Shown: in pieces, positions 38,551 through 47,044 of the stretch
Numbering within the stretch: position 1 is the stretch's first letter
Layout of the letters: the number at the start of each line of letters is the position of its first letter
NCBI RefSeq assembly: GCF_026241135.1
Contig: NZ_JAPFGA010000010.1
Span: 62,001 to 126,000, forward strand
Length of the DNA: 64,000 nucleotides
Source of the DNA: Galbibacter kalidii
GTDB taxonomy: Bacteria > Bacteroidota > Bacteroidia > Flavobacteriales > Flavobacteriaceae
Direction of reading: 5' to 3'
Program-made: the position numbers and the translations under genes
The notes under the pieces: model-generated
Told to the model about the DNA's origin: nothing
Database searches by the model: none
Seen by the model: only the letters and a program-made list of their open reading frames with translations

Positions 38551-39179
38551 GCTAAAAGTCCAGGATCTTTCGGAAATGCTTTTTTGTTGAACAGGATTAA
38601 AATAGCCACTCCAACACTGATGGCAGAATCAGCAATATTAAAAACAGGGTCAAAGAAACTAAAACTTCGCCCCCCCAACACAGGCACCCATTCCGGCCAA
38701 ACCGTATCGATCATCGGAAAATGAAGCATATCTACCACTTTTCCGTGAAACAATGAACCGTAAGGCTCATCGGCAAACAAAGTGGCCACTTGACCATAAC
38801 TGTCATTAAAAATAATTCCGAAGAAAACAGAATCGATAATGTTCCCCAAGGCTCCGGCAAAGATCAAACTGACAGAGACTATCAATGTTCGTGTACTGTT
38901 CTTTTTTACACAGTCGTATAGCCAATACCCAATTCCGCAGATGGCAATAAGCCTGAAAACTGTCAAGAAAAGTTTTCCAGCTTCATCAGAAATAAAAGGG
39001 ATGATATCGCTGATCTTAGTTCCCCATGCAGCGCCTTCGTTTTCTATAAAAAGGATTTTAAACCAGGAGAATACTTCGACATGCTCTCCAAGAACGAAAT
39101 GTGTTTTTATGTAAATCTTTGAAATTTGGTCGATCAACAAGACCAGAACTATGATAAATGATGCTTTCTTTAATGACAT
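38538..39179 (-). CDS. lspA: Lipoprotein signal peptidase (signal peptidase II)
   Basis: 213 residues from ATG 39179 (MSLKKASFIIVLVLLIDQIS); a start 36 bp upstream is possible but would add a non-hydrophobic tail. Four membrane helices. The catalytic aspartates are in AGALGNIIDSVFFG and FNIADSAISVGV; the central insert (LFADEPYGSLFHGKVVDMLH) is usual for Bacteroidota LspA. It cleaves lipoprotein signal peptides in the inner membrane, serving the several lipoproteins in this window. Gene order ileS - dksA-like - (206-residue protein) - lspA is a common arrangement in the phylum. Confidence 0.95.
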   Translation of the reverse strand: MSLKKASFIIVLVLLIDQISKIYIKTHFVLGEHVEVFSWFKILFIENEGAAWGTKISDIIPFISDEAGKLFLTVFRLIAICGIGYWLYDCVKKNSTRTLIVSVSLIFAGALGNIIDSVFFGIIFNDSYGQVATLFADEPYGSLFHGKVVDMLHFPMIDTVWPEWVPVLGGRSFSFFDPVFNIADSAISVGVAILILFNKKAFPKDPGLLAQKR

Positions 39180-39304
39180 ATTTCCCAAATAATATAAAAA
39201 ATCGCTAGGTTTCAACTGTGCTTACGGTATAGCTTCAGCGACACGCATGCGCTCAGCATAATTACCTTAGAACGATAATTTTAACGGCGGTAAAAATAAG
39301 GATA

Positions 39305-39925
39305 TTATTCTTTTTTATTGATGTATATATCACCATTTACCGAATTTAACTCAAAATAACTGTGACCGTCTTTGACAAACGAACTGTTTACCGTCCCATA
39401 TTTGGAATCGGCTACCATTTTCCCCTTAATATTTTCAGTTAAAATATCGCCATCAATAGTTTTTACAGAAATAGCCCCGGTAATATCTTTTAAAAACACC
39501 CATTGGCTATTGGTAACAGCTTTCAACTCCTTATAATTCCCCGACAATTTCATAGTTGTACCCTTGCCCTGCACATTTAATTCCATGTGTTCAGGTAAAG
39601 TAATGTGGAGCGCAACTGAAAGCACCTTATGGGCACTTAATTTATCATTAGGGTTGGCATACGACGGCCTAAATTCGGTTCCTATCCATAAGGTAGTCCC
39701 CTCTTCCTTTAAACTGATCATGAGTTCGTTTTGATATTCTCCCTCCATAAAGGCCTCTGCAATTATTTGATCGGCTTTATGAGTATCAATAACGACCTCA
39801 AAAACATTTTCCGCATCCACCTGAACAAAAGTAATCTCTTTTACACTGATGGATTTACGAACCTCTTTTTGGGCATAGCCAGTAATACCAACTCCTATAA
39901 AAAGAATAAACAACAAGAATCTCAC
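39305..39925 (-). CDS. Secreted DUF4097-like beta-helix protein
   Basis: 206 residues with a signal peptide (MRFLLFILFIGVGITGYAQ). The second half has short alternating strands of the type xxVKTIDGDILTENIKG and FELNSVNGDIYINKK, the adhesin-like right-handed beta-helix pattern of DUF4097. Function unknown; located between the DksA-like gene and lspA. An intrinsic terminator at 39955-39983 separates it from the DksA-like gene, so it probably has its own promoter. Confidence 0.75.
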   Translation of the reverse strand: MRFLLFILFIGVGITGYAQKEVRKSISVKEITFVQVDAENVFEVVIDTHKADQIIAEAFMEGEYQNELMISLKEEGTTLWIGTEFRPSYANPNDKLSAHKVLSVALHITLPEHMELNVQGKGTTMKLSGNYKELKAVTNSQWVFLKDITGAISVKTIDGDILTENIKGKMVADSKYGTVNSSFVKDGHSYFELNSVNGDIYINKKE

Positions 39926-39954
39926 ACCATTAATTTTATGTGATATAATTTACA

Positions 39955-39983
39955 ACAAAAAACGCCCTTTTTACAAGAGCGTT
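39955..39983 (-). terminator. Intrinsic terminator after the DksA-like gene
   Basis: On the minus strand, AAACGC...GCGTTT enclosing a TCTTGTAAAAAGG loop is followed by a T-run; it lies ~36 nt past the DksA-like stop codon. Confidence 0.6.
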
Positions 39984-40018
39984 TCCCAATATTATGATAA
40001 AAGTCAAGGCTTTTGGCC

Positions 40019-40399
40019 TTATTGCATGTTTTTAGCTTCGATGCTCAAAGTTGCGTGCGGAACCAGTTTAAGCCTGTCTTTGTTGATCAGCTTTCCGGTA
40101 ACCCTACAAATACCATAAGTTTTGTTTTCAATGCGCACCAAGGCATTCTTCAGGTCTCTGATAAATTTTTCCTGACGTAGCGCCAATTGTGTATTCGCTT
40201 CACGGCTCATAGTCTCTGAACCTTCTTCAAAGGCTTTAAAAGTAGGCGATGTGTCGTCCGTACCATTATTACCGTCGTTTTTATAAGAACTCTTTAAAAG
40301 CTCAAGGTCTTGATAGGCCTTTTTAATCTTTCCTTCAATTAAAGCTTTGAATTCTGCTAAATCTTTATCTGAGTATCTCACTTTTACATCTGTTGCCAT
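40019..40399 (-). CDS. TraR/DksA-like protein without the usual zinc cysteines
   Basis: 126 residues. Two long N-terminal helices with a coiled-coil look (DLAEFKALIEGKIKKAYQDL; FIRDLKNALVRIENKTYGIC) lead into YGICRVTGKLINKDRLKLVP, which aligns to the DksA/TraR zinc-finger core (GxCxxCGxxIxxxRLxAxP) but with only the first Cys. Such degenerate forms are, from memory, normal in Bacteroidota. Likely binds the RNA polymerase secondary channel and modulates transcription. It begins 4 bp after ileS and ends at an intrinsic terminator. Confidence 0.85.
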   Translation of the reverse strand: MATDVKVRYSDKDLAEFKALIEGKIKKAYQDLELLKSSYKNDGNNGTDDTSPTFKAFEEGSETMSREANTQLALRQEKFIRDLKNALVRIENKTYGICRVTGKLINKDRLKLVPHATLSIEAKNMQ

Positions 40400-40403
40400 A
40401 GGA

Positions 40404-43400
40404 TTAGTGTTTTTGAATAATTAATTTGGTGTTTACCTCGTCAAAAGCAATTTCCATACCATTATCAAGATGTTCTTCAAAATTAAGCTGTGCTGTCAGG
40501 GTTTCAGTTTTAATATAATCCAAGTTATTTTGTACAGCTTTTTCTACTAAACCATCTTTTTGTAACCTCACATCTATCTTATCTGTCACTTCAAACCCTG
40601 AATCCTTACGAAGGTTTTGAATTCTGTTTATCAATTCTCTTGCTACACCTTCATTTCTCAGATCTTCTGTGATCGTTACATCCAATGCTACGGTTATAGA
40701 GCCTGAAGAGGCTACTAACCATCCTTCTATGTCTTGTGATGAAATTTCCACTTCATCGATTCCTAAAGTAATGTTTTTTCCATTAATATCCATAAGAATA
40801 TCGCCGTCTTTCTCTATTTTCTGGATTTCCGGTTGCCCGAATTCGGCTATCTTATTGGTAATCAATTTCATATCTTTCCCGAATCTAGGTCCTAAAACCT
40901 TAAAATTCGGCTTAATTTGCTTCACTAATATGCCTGAAGCATCATCTATTAGCTCAATTTCCTTTACATTTACCTCAGATTTGATGAGCTCTTCAACTTC
41001 TTTTATTTCTTTACGCCGGTTCTCGTCAAGCACGGGAATCATTATTTTTTGCAAAGGTTGACGCACTTTGATCATTTCCTTTTTGCGCAGTGAAAGCACT
41101 AAGGATGAAATGATTTGTGCTTTTTCCATTTTGCCCTCCAAGGATTTATCAACAAATTTTTCGACATATTGAGGGAAATCTGCCAAGTGAACACTCTCAA
41201 ACGATTCTTTGTTGGTCACCGCTGTCAAATCCCTAAACAATCGGTCCATATAGAAAGGTGCTACAGGCGCCCCCAGCTTGGCTACGGTCATCAAGCAGGT
41301 GTATAACGTTTGATAAGCAGATATCTTATCTTTCCCGTAATCCCCTTTCCAGAAACGTCTTCTGCTTAAACGCACATACCAGTTGCTCAAATTCTCCTGA
41401 ACAAAGTCTGAAATGGCTCTTGACGCCCTTGTAGGCTCATAATCTGCATAGGCTTCATCTACTTTCTTGATCAAAGTATTCAATTCGGAAAGTATCCAAC
41501 GGTCTATTTCCGGACGTTCATCCAAAGTAATATCGGCTTCCTCATAGGTGAAGTTGTCGATATTGGCATACAAACTGAAGAAAGAATAGGTGTTGTAAAG
41601 GGTTCCGAAGAATTTTCTTCGTACTTCGGCTACACCGTCCAAATCAAATTTCAGGTTATCCCACGGATTGGCATTCGAAATCATATACCATCGGGTAGCA
41701 TCCGGACCGTACTCTTCCAAGGTTGTAAACGGATCAACTGCATTACCCAGTCGTTTCGACATTTTTTGTCCGTTTTTATCCAGTACAAGTCCGTTGGAAA
41801 CCACATTTTTATAGGCTACGGAATCAAAAACCATGGTTCCGATAGCGTGCAAAGTGTAGAACCATCCTCTAGTTTGGTCAACACCCTCTGCAATATAATC
41901 AGCCGGGAAAAAGCCTCCCCCCAACCCCCTCCCAAAGAGGGGGCTTTTTAATTCTTCTTCTATTTTATCAAGAACGGTATCGATATCTCCGATTACTTCT
42001 TCGTTAGCAAAACGGATTACTTTATACCCTAAATCTTCCAATATTTTTGTTCTGAGTTCATCAGCCTCCTTAATTTCAGGTAAATCGTGGTATCCTCCAT
42101 CAACTTCTATAACCAAACGTTGGGAAAGGCAAACAAAATCAACAATAAATTCATCTATAATATGCTCTCTCCTAAACTTGTGCCCACCCAATTTCTTAGC
42201 TCTTAAAGCTTCCCAAAGGATCTTTTCTGTTTCAGTAGGACGCTTTTTACGCTCTTCTTTTAATTGTTTTAATAAATTATAAGATGACTTCCTTGCTGTT
42301 TCATATTTAGGAGAATTCAATTCTCCCCCTTGGGGGGAGTCAGAGGGGGACTCAAACGGATAATGCCATTGAGCATAGGGCATTGAGCCAGAATCGAACC
42401 AAACATCGATCAAATCGCTTTCCCGCTTCATTGGTTTCCCTGAAGGCGATACCAAAGTAATTTTATCGACAATATTTTTATGAAGATCGATTTTATCATA
42501 GTTCTCTTCACTCATATTGCCCACTTCAAAATCGGCAAAGATATCAGCCTCCATAAGGCCGGCATCCACTGCTTTTTTCATTTCGTCTTTCAATTCTTCG
42601 ACAGAGCCGACAACAACCTCTTCTTTTCCATCTTCCGTACGCCATATCGGTAACGGAATTCCCCAGAAACGCGAACGGGATAAATTCCAATCATTTGCGT
42701 TTTGCAGCCAGTTCCCGAATCGACCTTCACCGGTAGCTTTTGGCTTCCAGTTGATGGTTTTATTCAGGTCATACATCCTGTCTTTTACCTCAGTTACTTT
42801 AATGAACCAAGAGTCCAACGGATAGTAAAGCACCGGTTTGTCGGTTCGCCAACAATGCGGATAACTGTGGACGTACTTCTCTACCTTAAAGGCTTTGTTT
42901 TCTTGTTTTAATTTGATGGCAATCTCTACGTCAACCGACTTCTCGGGGGCATCACCCTCTGTATAATATTCGTTTTTCACATATTTCCCACCGATCTCTG
43001 GAAGTTCTGCCCTGAAACGTCCCTGAAGGTCCACCAAAGGCACAGGATTATCATTTTCATCCAAGACCAACATAGGAGGCACTTCGGGAATAGCTTCTTT
43101 GGCCACTTTGGCATCATCTGCACCAAAAGTAGGTGCGGTGTGAACAATTCCGGTACCATCTTCGGTGGTTACAAAATCCCCGCTGATAACGCGAAATGCA
43201 TTTTCAGGATTTTTACAGGGTTGAGCATAAGGCAATAACTGCTCATATTTAATTCCGACCAAATCGGATCCTTTACATTCCGCTACCACCTGATAAGGTA
43301 TTTTTTTAGCCTTCTCGGTATAGTTTCCAAAGTCTTCTTCGCTTTCGGCTTCGTAATACTTTCCGCTGAATATCTTTTTAAGCAATGGTTTCCCTACCGC

Positions 43401-44267
43401 TACGTGAATAGGTTCGAAAGTATATTGATTAAAAGTTTTTACTAAAACATAATCAATTTTAGGCCCTACAGTAAGTGCAGTGTTTGACGGCAAAGTCCAC
43501 GGAGTGGTCGTCCACGCCAAAAGGAAAGCCCCCTCCGTCTCCCGCCTTAGGCGGGGAGTGTAATTAAATGCCTTTTCAATAGAGTTACCTTCAGCTCCCC
43601 CTCCTTGGGAGGGGGTTGGGGGGAGGCATTTAAACTGAGCCACTGCCGTTGTATCGGAAACATCTTGATAAGTCCCGGGCTGGTTCAGCTCGTGCGAACT
43701 TAATCCCGTTCCGGCTTTAGGCGAATAAGGCTGAATCGTGTATCCTTTATACATTAAGCCTTTATCGTAAATTTGCTTTAAAAGCCACCAAACACTTTCC
43801 ATGTATTTGGATTTATAGGTAATGTACGGATCTTCCATATCTACCCAATACCCGATTTTGCGGGTCATATCGTTCCAGATATCCGTGTAGCGCATTACCG
43901 CTTTTTTACAAGCTGCGTTGTATTCTTCTACAGAAATCTTTGTACCGATATCTTCTTTGGTAATTCCCAGCTCTTTTTCAACTCCCAGTTCTACAGGCAA
44001 TCCATGGGTGTCCCATCCTGCTTTTCGTTTTACCTGATAGCCTTTTTGGGTTTTGTAACGACAAAAAATATCCTTGATGGCACGGGCCATTACGTGGTGA
44101 ATACCGGGCAATCCATTTGCAGACGGTGGACCTTCATAAAACACAAACGGTTCTTTTCCTTCCCTACTCGTGATGCTTTTTTCAAAAATAGCTTGCTCTT
44201 CCCAAAACTTAAGAATCTCTTCAGCAGTTTTAGGCAAATCCAATCCTTTGTATTCTGTAAACTTCAT
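40404..44267 (-). CDS. ileS: Isoleucyl-tRNA synthetase with two in-frame insertions
   Basis: 1287 residues, about 150-180 longer than flavobacterial homologues as I know them. Charges tRNA-Ile. The HIGH-type motif is in PPSANGLPGIHH (~46-57), the editing domain includes AWTTTPWTLPSNTAL (~251-265), the class I core DSGSMPYAQWHYPFE (~625-639) and EGVDQTRGWF (~792-801), and KMSKRLGNAVDP (~842-853). Insertion 1 (residues ~214-247) is a Pro/Gly-rich peptide from a palindromic element, in the editing domain just before AWTTTPW. Insertion 2 (residues 640-785) splits the core between YPFE and FFPADYIAEG and contains a full DUF559 domain. The frame is open throughout and all synthetase motifs remain, so the enzyme is presumably functional as an essential protein. 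No intein splice residues are seen. Confidence 0.95.
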   Translation of the reverse strand: MKFTEYKGLDLPKTAEEILKFWEEQAIFEKSITSREGKEPFVFYEGPPSANGLPGIHHVMARAIKDIFCRYKTQKGYQVKRKAGWDTHGLPVELGVEKELGITKEDIGTKISVEEYNAACKKAVMRYTDIWNDMTRKIGYWVDMEDPYITYKSKYMESVWWLLKQIYDKGLMYKGYTIQPYSPKAGTGLSSHELNQPGTYQDVSDTTAVAQFKCLPPTPSQGGGAEGNSIEKAFNYTPRLRRETEGAFLLAWTTTPWTLPSNTALTVGPKIDYVLVKTFNQYTFEPIHVAVGKPLLKKIFSGKYYEAESEEDFGNYTEKAKKIPYQVVAECKGSDLVGIKYEQLLPYAQPCKNPENAFRVISGDFVTTEDGTGIVHTAPTFGADDAKVAKEAIPEVPPMLVLDENDNPVPLVDLQGRFRAELPEIGGKYVKNEYYTEGDAPEKSVDVEIAIKLKQENKAFKVEKYVHSYPHCWRTDKPVLYYPLDSWFIKVTEVKDRMYDLNKTINWKPKATGEGRFGNWLQNANDWNLSRSRFWGIPLPIWRTEDGKEEVVVGSVEELKDEMKKAVDAGLMEADIFADFEVGNMSEENYDKIDLHKNIVDKITLVSPSGKPMKRESDLIDVWFDSGSMPYAQWHYPFESPSDSPQGGELNSPKYETARKSSYNLLKQLKEERKKRPTETEKILWEALRAKKLGGHKFRREHIIDEFIVDFVCLSQRLVIEVDGGYHDLPEIKEADELRTKILEDLGYKVIRFANEEVIGDIDTVLDKIEEELKSPLFGRGLGGGFFPADYIAEGVDQTRGWFYTLHAIGTMVFDSVAYKNVVSNGLVLDKNGQKMSKRLGNAVDPFTTLEEYGPDATRWYMISNANPWDNLKFDLDGVAEVRRKFFGTLYNTYSFFSLYANIDNFTYEEADITLDERPEIDRWILSELNTLIKKVDEAYADYEPTRASRAISDFVQENLSNWYVRLSRRRFWKGDYGKDKISAYQTLYTCLMTVAKLGAPVAPFYMDRLFRDLTAVTNKESFESVHLADFPQYVEKFVDKSLEGKMEKAQIISSLVLSLRKKEMIKVRQPLQKIMIPVLDENRRKEIKEVEELIKSEVNVKEIELIDDASGILVKQIKPNFKVLGPRFGKDMKLITNKIAEFGQPEIQKIEKDGDILMDINGKNITLGIDEVEISSQDIEGWLVASSGSITVALDVTITEDLRNEGVARELINRIQNLRKDSGFEVTDKIDVRLQKDGLVEKAVQNNLDYIKTETLTAQLNFEEHLDNGMEIAFDEVNTKLIIQKH
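41910..42350 (-). mobile_element. DUF559 endonuclease-like cassette inserted in ileS, bounded by GC-rich palindromes
   Basis: 441 bp (147 codons, frame kept). 5' end on the minus strand: TCCCCCTCTGACTCCCCCCA followed by AGGGGGAG; 3' end: GAGGGGGTTGGGGGGAGGC-type block at 41911-41945. Between them a DUF559 domain (Vsr-related, PD-(D/E)xK-like): EERKKRPTETEKILWEALRA, LGGHKFRREHIIDEFIVDFV, then LVIEVDGGYHD with the acidic metal residues and RTKILEDLGYKVIRFANEEV. End sequences match the elements at 43527-43628 and 10078-10200. Not spliced as an intein by sequence. Mobility is inferred from the repeat ends and the nuclease. Confidence 0.85.
43527..43628 (-). repeat. GC-rich palindromic element inserted in frame in ileS (copy C)
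   Basis: About 102 bp (34 codons), GC-rich, encoding PPTPSQGGGAEGNSIEKAFN then YTPRLRRETEGA. CCTCCCCCCAACCCCCTCCC at its 5' end (43608-43627, minus strand) is identical, in the opposite orientation, to 41914-41933 of the DUF559 cassette. Other palindromes: CCCGCCTTAGGCGGG (43541-43555). Flanking TTAAATGCC / GGCATTTAA (43624-43633 area and 43563-43571) are also inverted. Confidence 0.75.
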
Positions 44268-44516
44268 TTATAATTCGGTTTCCTTATCGTAATCAACTCC
44301 CTTTGAAACATTCCAACGAAAAAATAACTTCTTCTTAAGTAGAACGCCTTGAAACTAATCCTGTTAGTGGGATTAAAGTTGGCAAAAATACTAAATTCCA
44401 GCGAATTGCTCCACCTTAAAAGCATTAAAAAATGGTATTGAAATGTCAAAAATAACACAGCTTCAATACGCTTTATTGTGTATTTAACTATAAAAGTTTG
44501 TTTCAGACCAAGATTT

Positions 44517-45233
44517 TCACCCAAAAACTTGTTGTAATACTTCCAGTGAACGTGGTTTTTTAAAGTCTGATAAGTGAAGTTGATAATAGCGAATCATGCT
44601 ATCGAGCAATTCCGCCCGATGGGTTTTTCCCATTTTTATTTTAGCTGAAGTATCATAATCCCTATGGAGGAATTTTTTGAAATTCACCAAATTTTCTTCG
44701 GAAAGAACCTCATTGTAGAGCGATGTAACAAATTCGCCTTCAGCTAAGTCAAAATACGGATAATCTTCATGTGAGTTATCTGGATAAAAACCGAGATGTC
44801 GTGTGAGTTCAATTAAGAAACTGATATGAAAATTGGCAATCTCCTCGTTCATGTCCAACCACTGAAACGAATTTGAAATAAAATGATATAAAGTCTGATT
44901 GACTTCCTCCTCCTGAAGCGAAATCACCAACATTTCTGACAAGAAAAGAGCGATCGAACTTTTGCGTACATCAGTTTGTAGACTTTGGTAAAAATTGACG
45001 GTTTTCACCTCCCGCAGACTTTCGAGTGTTCCTTTATTTTTGTGATTTGCTACAATCTCCAATTGTGTCAAAGGCTGAAAGTAACCTTTTTTGAGCTTTC
45101 CTTTTTTTGAAGACAGCACTCCCTTCAGCATATATGATTTTATCCCATCACTCAAAGTGTAAAGCTTCACGATAAGACTGGTGTCTCCATATTTTATTGC
45201 TGAAAGGACAATGGCTTGTGTGGTAACGATCAT
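44517..45233 (-). CDS. recO: DNA repair protein RecO
   Basis: 238 residues from the ATG at 45233 (MIVTTQAIVLSAIKYGDTSL); the upstream extension from 45278 is not RecO-like. N-terminal OB fold (IVLSAIKYGDTSLIVKLYTL, GKLKKGYFQPLTQLEIVANH) then a helical C-terminal domain (LFLSEMLVISLQEEEVNQTL, ELTRHLGFYPDN). The cysteine zinc site found in many RecO proteins is not evident. Works with RecR to load RecA on SSB-coated DNA in recombinational repair. Stands alone; the 249 bp to ileS show no convincing gene. Confidence 0.92.
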   Translation of the reverse strand: MIVTTQAIVLSAIKYGDTSLIVKLYTLSDGIKSYMLKGVLSSKKGKLKKGYFQPLTQLEIVANHKNKGTLESLREVKTVNFYQSLQTDVRKSSIALFLSEMLVISLQEEEVNQTLYHFISNSFQWLDMNEEIANFHISFLIELTRHLGFYPDNSHEDYPYFDLAEGEFVTSLYNEVLSEENLVNFKKFLHRDYDTSAKIKMGKTHRAELLDSMIRYYQLHLSDFKKPRSLEVLQQVFG

Positions 45234-45264
45234 AAATATTTCCGTAGATGTAACAAAAATAGAA

Positions 45265-45438
45265 AAAGAGGCTGTCACCCCAAGAATTTACGCTCAGTTA
45301 ATGTCACACTGAACTTGTCGAAGTGTATATCATTAACACCTAATTAGTCTTCGACAGTGCTTGGACAGCCCTTCGACAAGCTCAGGGTGACATACTTAGC
45401 ATGACAAAATCAACAAACTCTTCGACAGCCTCCTCTTT
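45265..45438. repeat. Composite inverted-repeat element between gdhA and recO
   Basis: Outer arms GAGGCTGTC (45268-45276) / GACAGCCTC (45424-45432) enclose GTCACACTGAACTTGTCGAA and CCTTCGACAAGCTCAGGGTG, complementary inner arms of the same family as 21381-21505. Non-coding. Confidence 0.65.
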
Positions 45439-45459
45439 TATAATTTTTCCTTAAAGAAC

Positions 45460-46812
45460 CTACACCACTCCTTGTGCCAAAATCGCATCGGCTACTTTCA
45501 CAAATCCGGCGATATTGGCTCCTCTGACATAATTGATGTATCCGTCGGGATCTTCTCCATGATCGATACAAGAACTATGGATACTCTTCATAATTCCTTT
45601 CAATTTGTCGTCCACTTCATCGCGGGTCCAGCTGTAACGCAGTGAGTTTTGTGCCATTTCCAAACCGGAAGTGGCCACCCCTCCTGCATTGGACGCTTTC
45701 CCTGGAGCAAACAATATTTTCGCATTGTGGAATTCAGTAACAGCCTCCGGAGTACAAGGCATATTTGCTCCTTCACTCACACAGACACAACCGTTTTTCA
45801 CCAAAGTTTTGGCATCTTCACCATTCAATTCGTTTTGTGTGGCACATGGCAGGGCTATGTCACAAGAGACATGCCAAGGCGTTTTTCCTGCGTGGTATTC
45901 AGCATCAGGATATTTCTTTACATATTCAGAAATCCTCCCGCGTTTTTCATTTTTAATGAACATCACATACGCTAGTTTTTCTGCGTCAATTCCGTCTTTA
46001 TCGTATATGGTTCCCGATGAATCGGAAAGTGTAACCACTTTTGCTCCCAACTGTGTTGCTTTTTCTGTAGCGTATTGCGCCACATTCCCAGAACCGGAAA
46101 CGGTGACCGTCTTTCCTTCAAAACTGTCGCCTTTCTTTACAAGCATGTTTTGGGCAAAATATACATTTCCATAGCCCGTTGCTTCCGGACGAATCAACGA
46201 ACCTCCCCAAGAAAGTCCTTTTCCAGTCAAGACCCCGGTAAATTCGTTTTTAATCTTTCTGTACATTCCGAAAAGGAAGCCAACTTCTCTGCTCCCTACG
46301 CCAATGTCCCCTGCCGGTACGTCGGTATTCGGACCTATATGTCTGAATAATTCACTCATAAAACTATGGCAAAAGCGCATCACCTCATCGTCCGACTTTC
46401 CTTTAGGATCAAAATCGGATCCTCCTTTACCACCTCCCATAGGCAGTGTGGTCAAACTATTTTTAAACACCTGTTCAAAAGCGAGGAATTTCAAAATACT
46501 CATGTTTACCGTTGGGTGAAAACGGAGCCCCCCTTTATACGGACCGATAACAGAGCTCATCTGGATTCGATAACCTCTGTTGACGTGAATCTCTCCTTTA
46601 TCGTCAACCCATGGCACCCTGAACATAATTGCTCTTTCCGGCTCTACCATTCTCAACAATATATTCTTACCGCTGTAAATTTCCTGCTGTGCGATATACG
46701 GAATTACTGTTTCCGCTACTTCTTGTACCGCCTGTAGAAATTCCGGCTCATGCGAATTACGGACTCTAACCTCGTCCATAAATGCTTTTATTTTTTTGTC
46801 CATTGCGTTCAT
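45460..46812 (-). CDS. gdhA: NADP-specific glutamate dehydrogenase
   Basis: 450 residues, typical for the hexameric 50-kDa class. Catalyses reductive amination of 2-oxoglutarate to glutamate. Seen: substrate-binding KGGLRFHPTVNMSILKFLAF, catalytic Lys in TLPMGGGKGGSDFDPKGKSD (~125-144), PAGDIGVGSREVGFLFGMY, and the Rossmann motif VTVSGSGNVAQYATEK (~235-250). Assigned NADP-specific by length and by the KGGSDFDPKGKSD wording of that class. Divergent from the lipoprotein gene at 47045; the 230-bp gap holds promoters. Confidence 0.95.
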   Translation of the reverse strand: MNAMDKKIKAFMDEVRVRNSHEPEFLQAVQEVAETVIPYIAQQEIYSGKNILLRMVEPERAIMFRVPWVDDKGEIHVNRGYRIQMSSVIGPYKGGLRFHPTVNMSILKFLAFEQVFKNSLTTLPMGGGKGGSDFDPKGKSDDEVMRFCHSFMSELFRHIGPNTDVPAGDIGVGSREVGFLFGMYRKIKNEFTGVLTGKGLSWGGSLIRPEATGYGNVYFAQNMLVKKGDSFEGKTVTVSGSGNVAQYATEKATQLGAKVVTLSDSSGTIYDKDGIDAEKLAYVMFIKNEKRGRISEYVKKYPDAEYHAGKTPWHVSCDIALPCATQNELNGEDAKTLVKNGCVCVSEGANMPCTPEAVTEFHNAKILFAPGKASNAGGVATSGLEMAQNSLRYSWTRDEVDDKLKGIMKSIHSSCIDHGEDPDGYINYVRGANIAGFVKVADAILAQGVV

Positions 46813-46984
46813 AAAAAATGGATAATTAAAGATTTATTAATTTAAAGGCAAAAATATTCATTTATTTAAAATTTAAGGGGCTTATTTTTATAATTTATTA
46901 ATATTTTACTATTCCGTAATCTATTCAACCGCAAAAAATCCGTCCAAAGTATGCGCAAAACTCGTTTAAACAAAAATAAGTGTT

Positions 46985-46992
46985 TACTTTTG
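46985..46992 (+). promoter_or_regulatory. TAnnTTTG -7 box for the DUF3298 lipoprotein gene
   Basis: TACTTTTG, 52 nt ahead of the start codon at 47045; consistent with the flavobacterial sigma consensus. Confidence 0.45.
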
Positions 46993-47044
46993 GGCATCAT
47001 AACAAACAGCTTAGCTTTATTTTACATTTAACAGTTATTATTTT

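Noticed and set aside
40019-40399. DksA-like gene as a pseudogene because of missing cysteines
   Set aside because: Frame, length and operon position are intact, and Cys-poor forms are, to my knowledge, usual in this phylum.
41910-42350. Intein in ileS
   Set aside because: No Cys/Ser/Thr plus His-Asn splice junctions at the insert ends and no Hint domain motifs; the insert is a DUF559 domain with repeat-encoded ends.
44264-44524. 86-codon frame between ileS and recO
   Set aside because: Overlaps the 5' end of ileS and the 3' end of recO; composition and sequence do not resemble a real protein.
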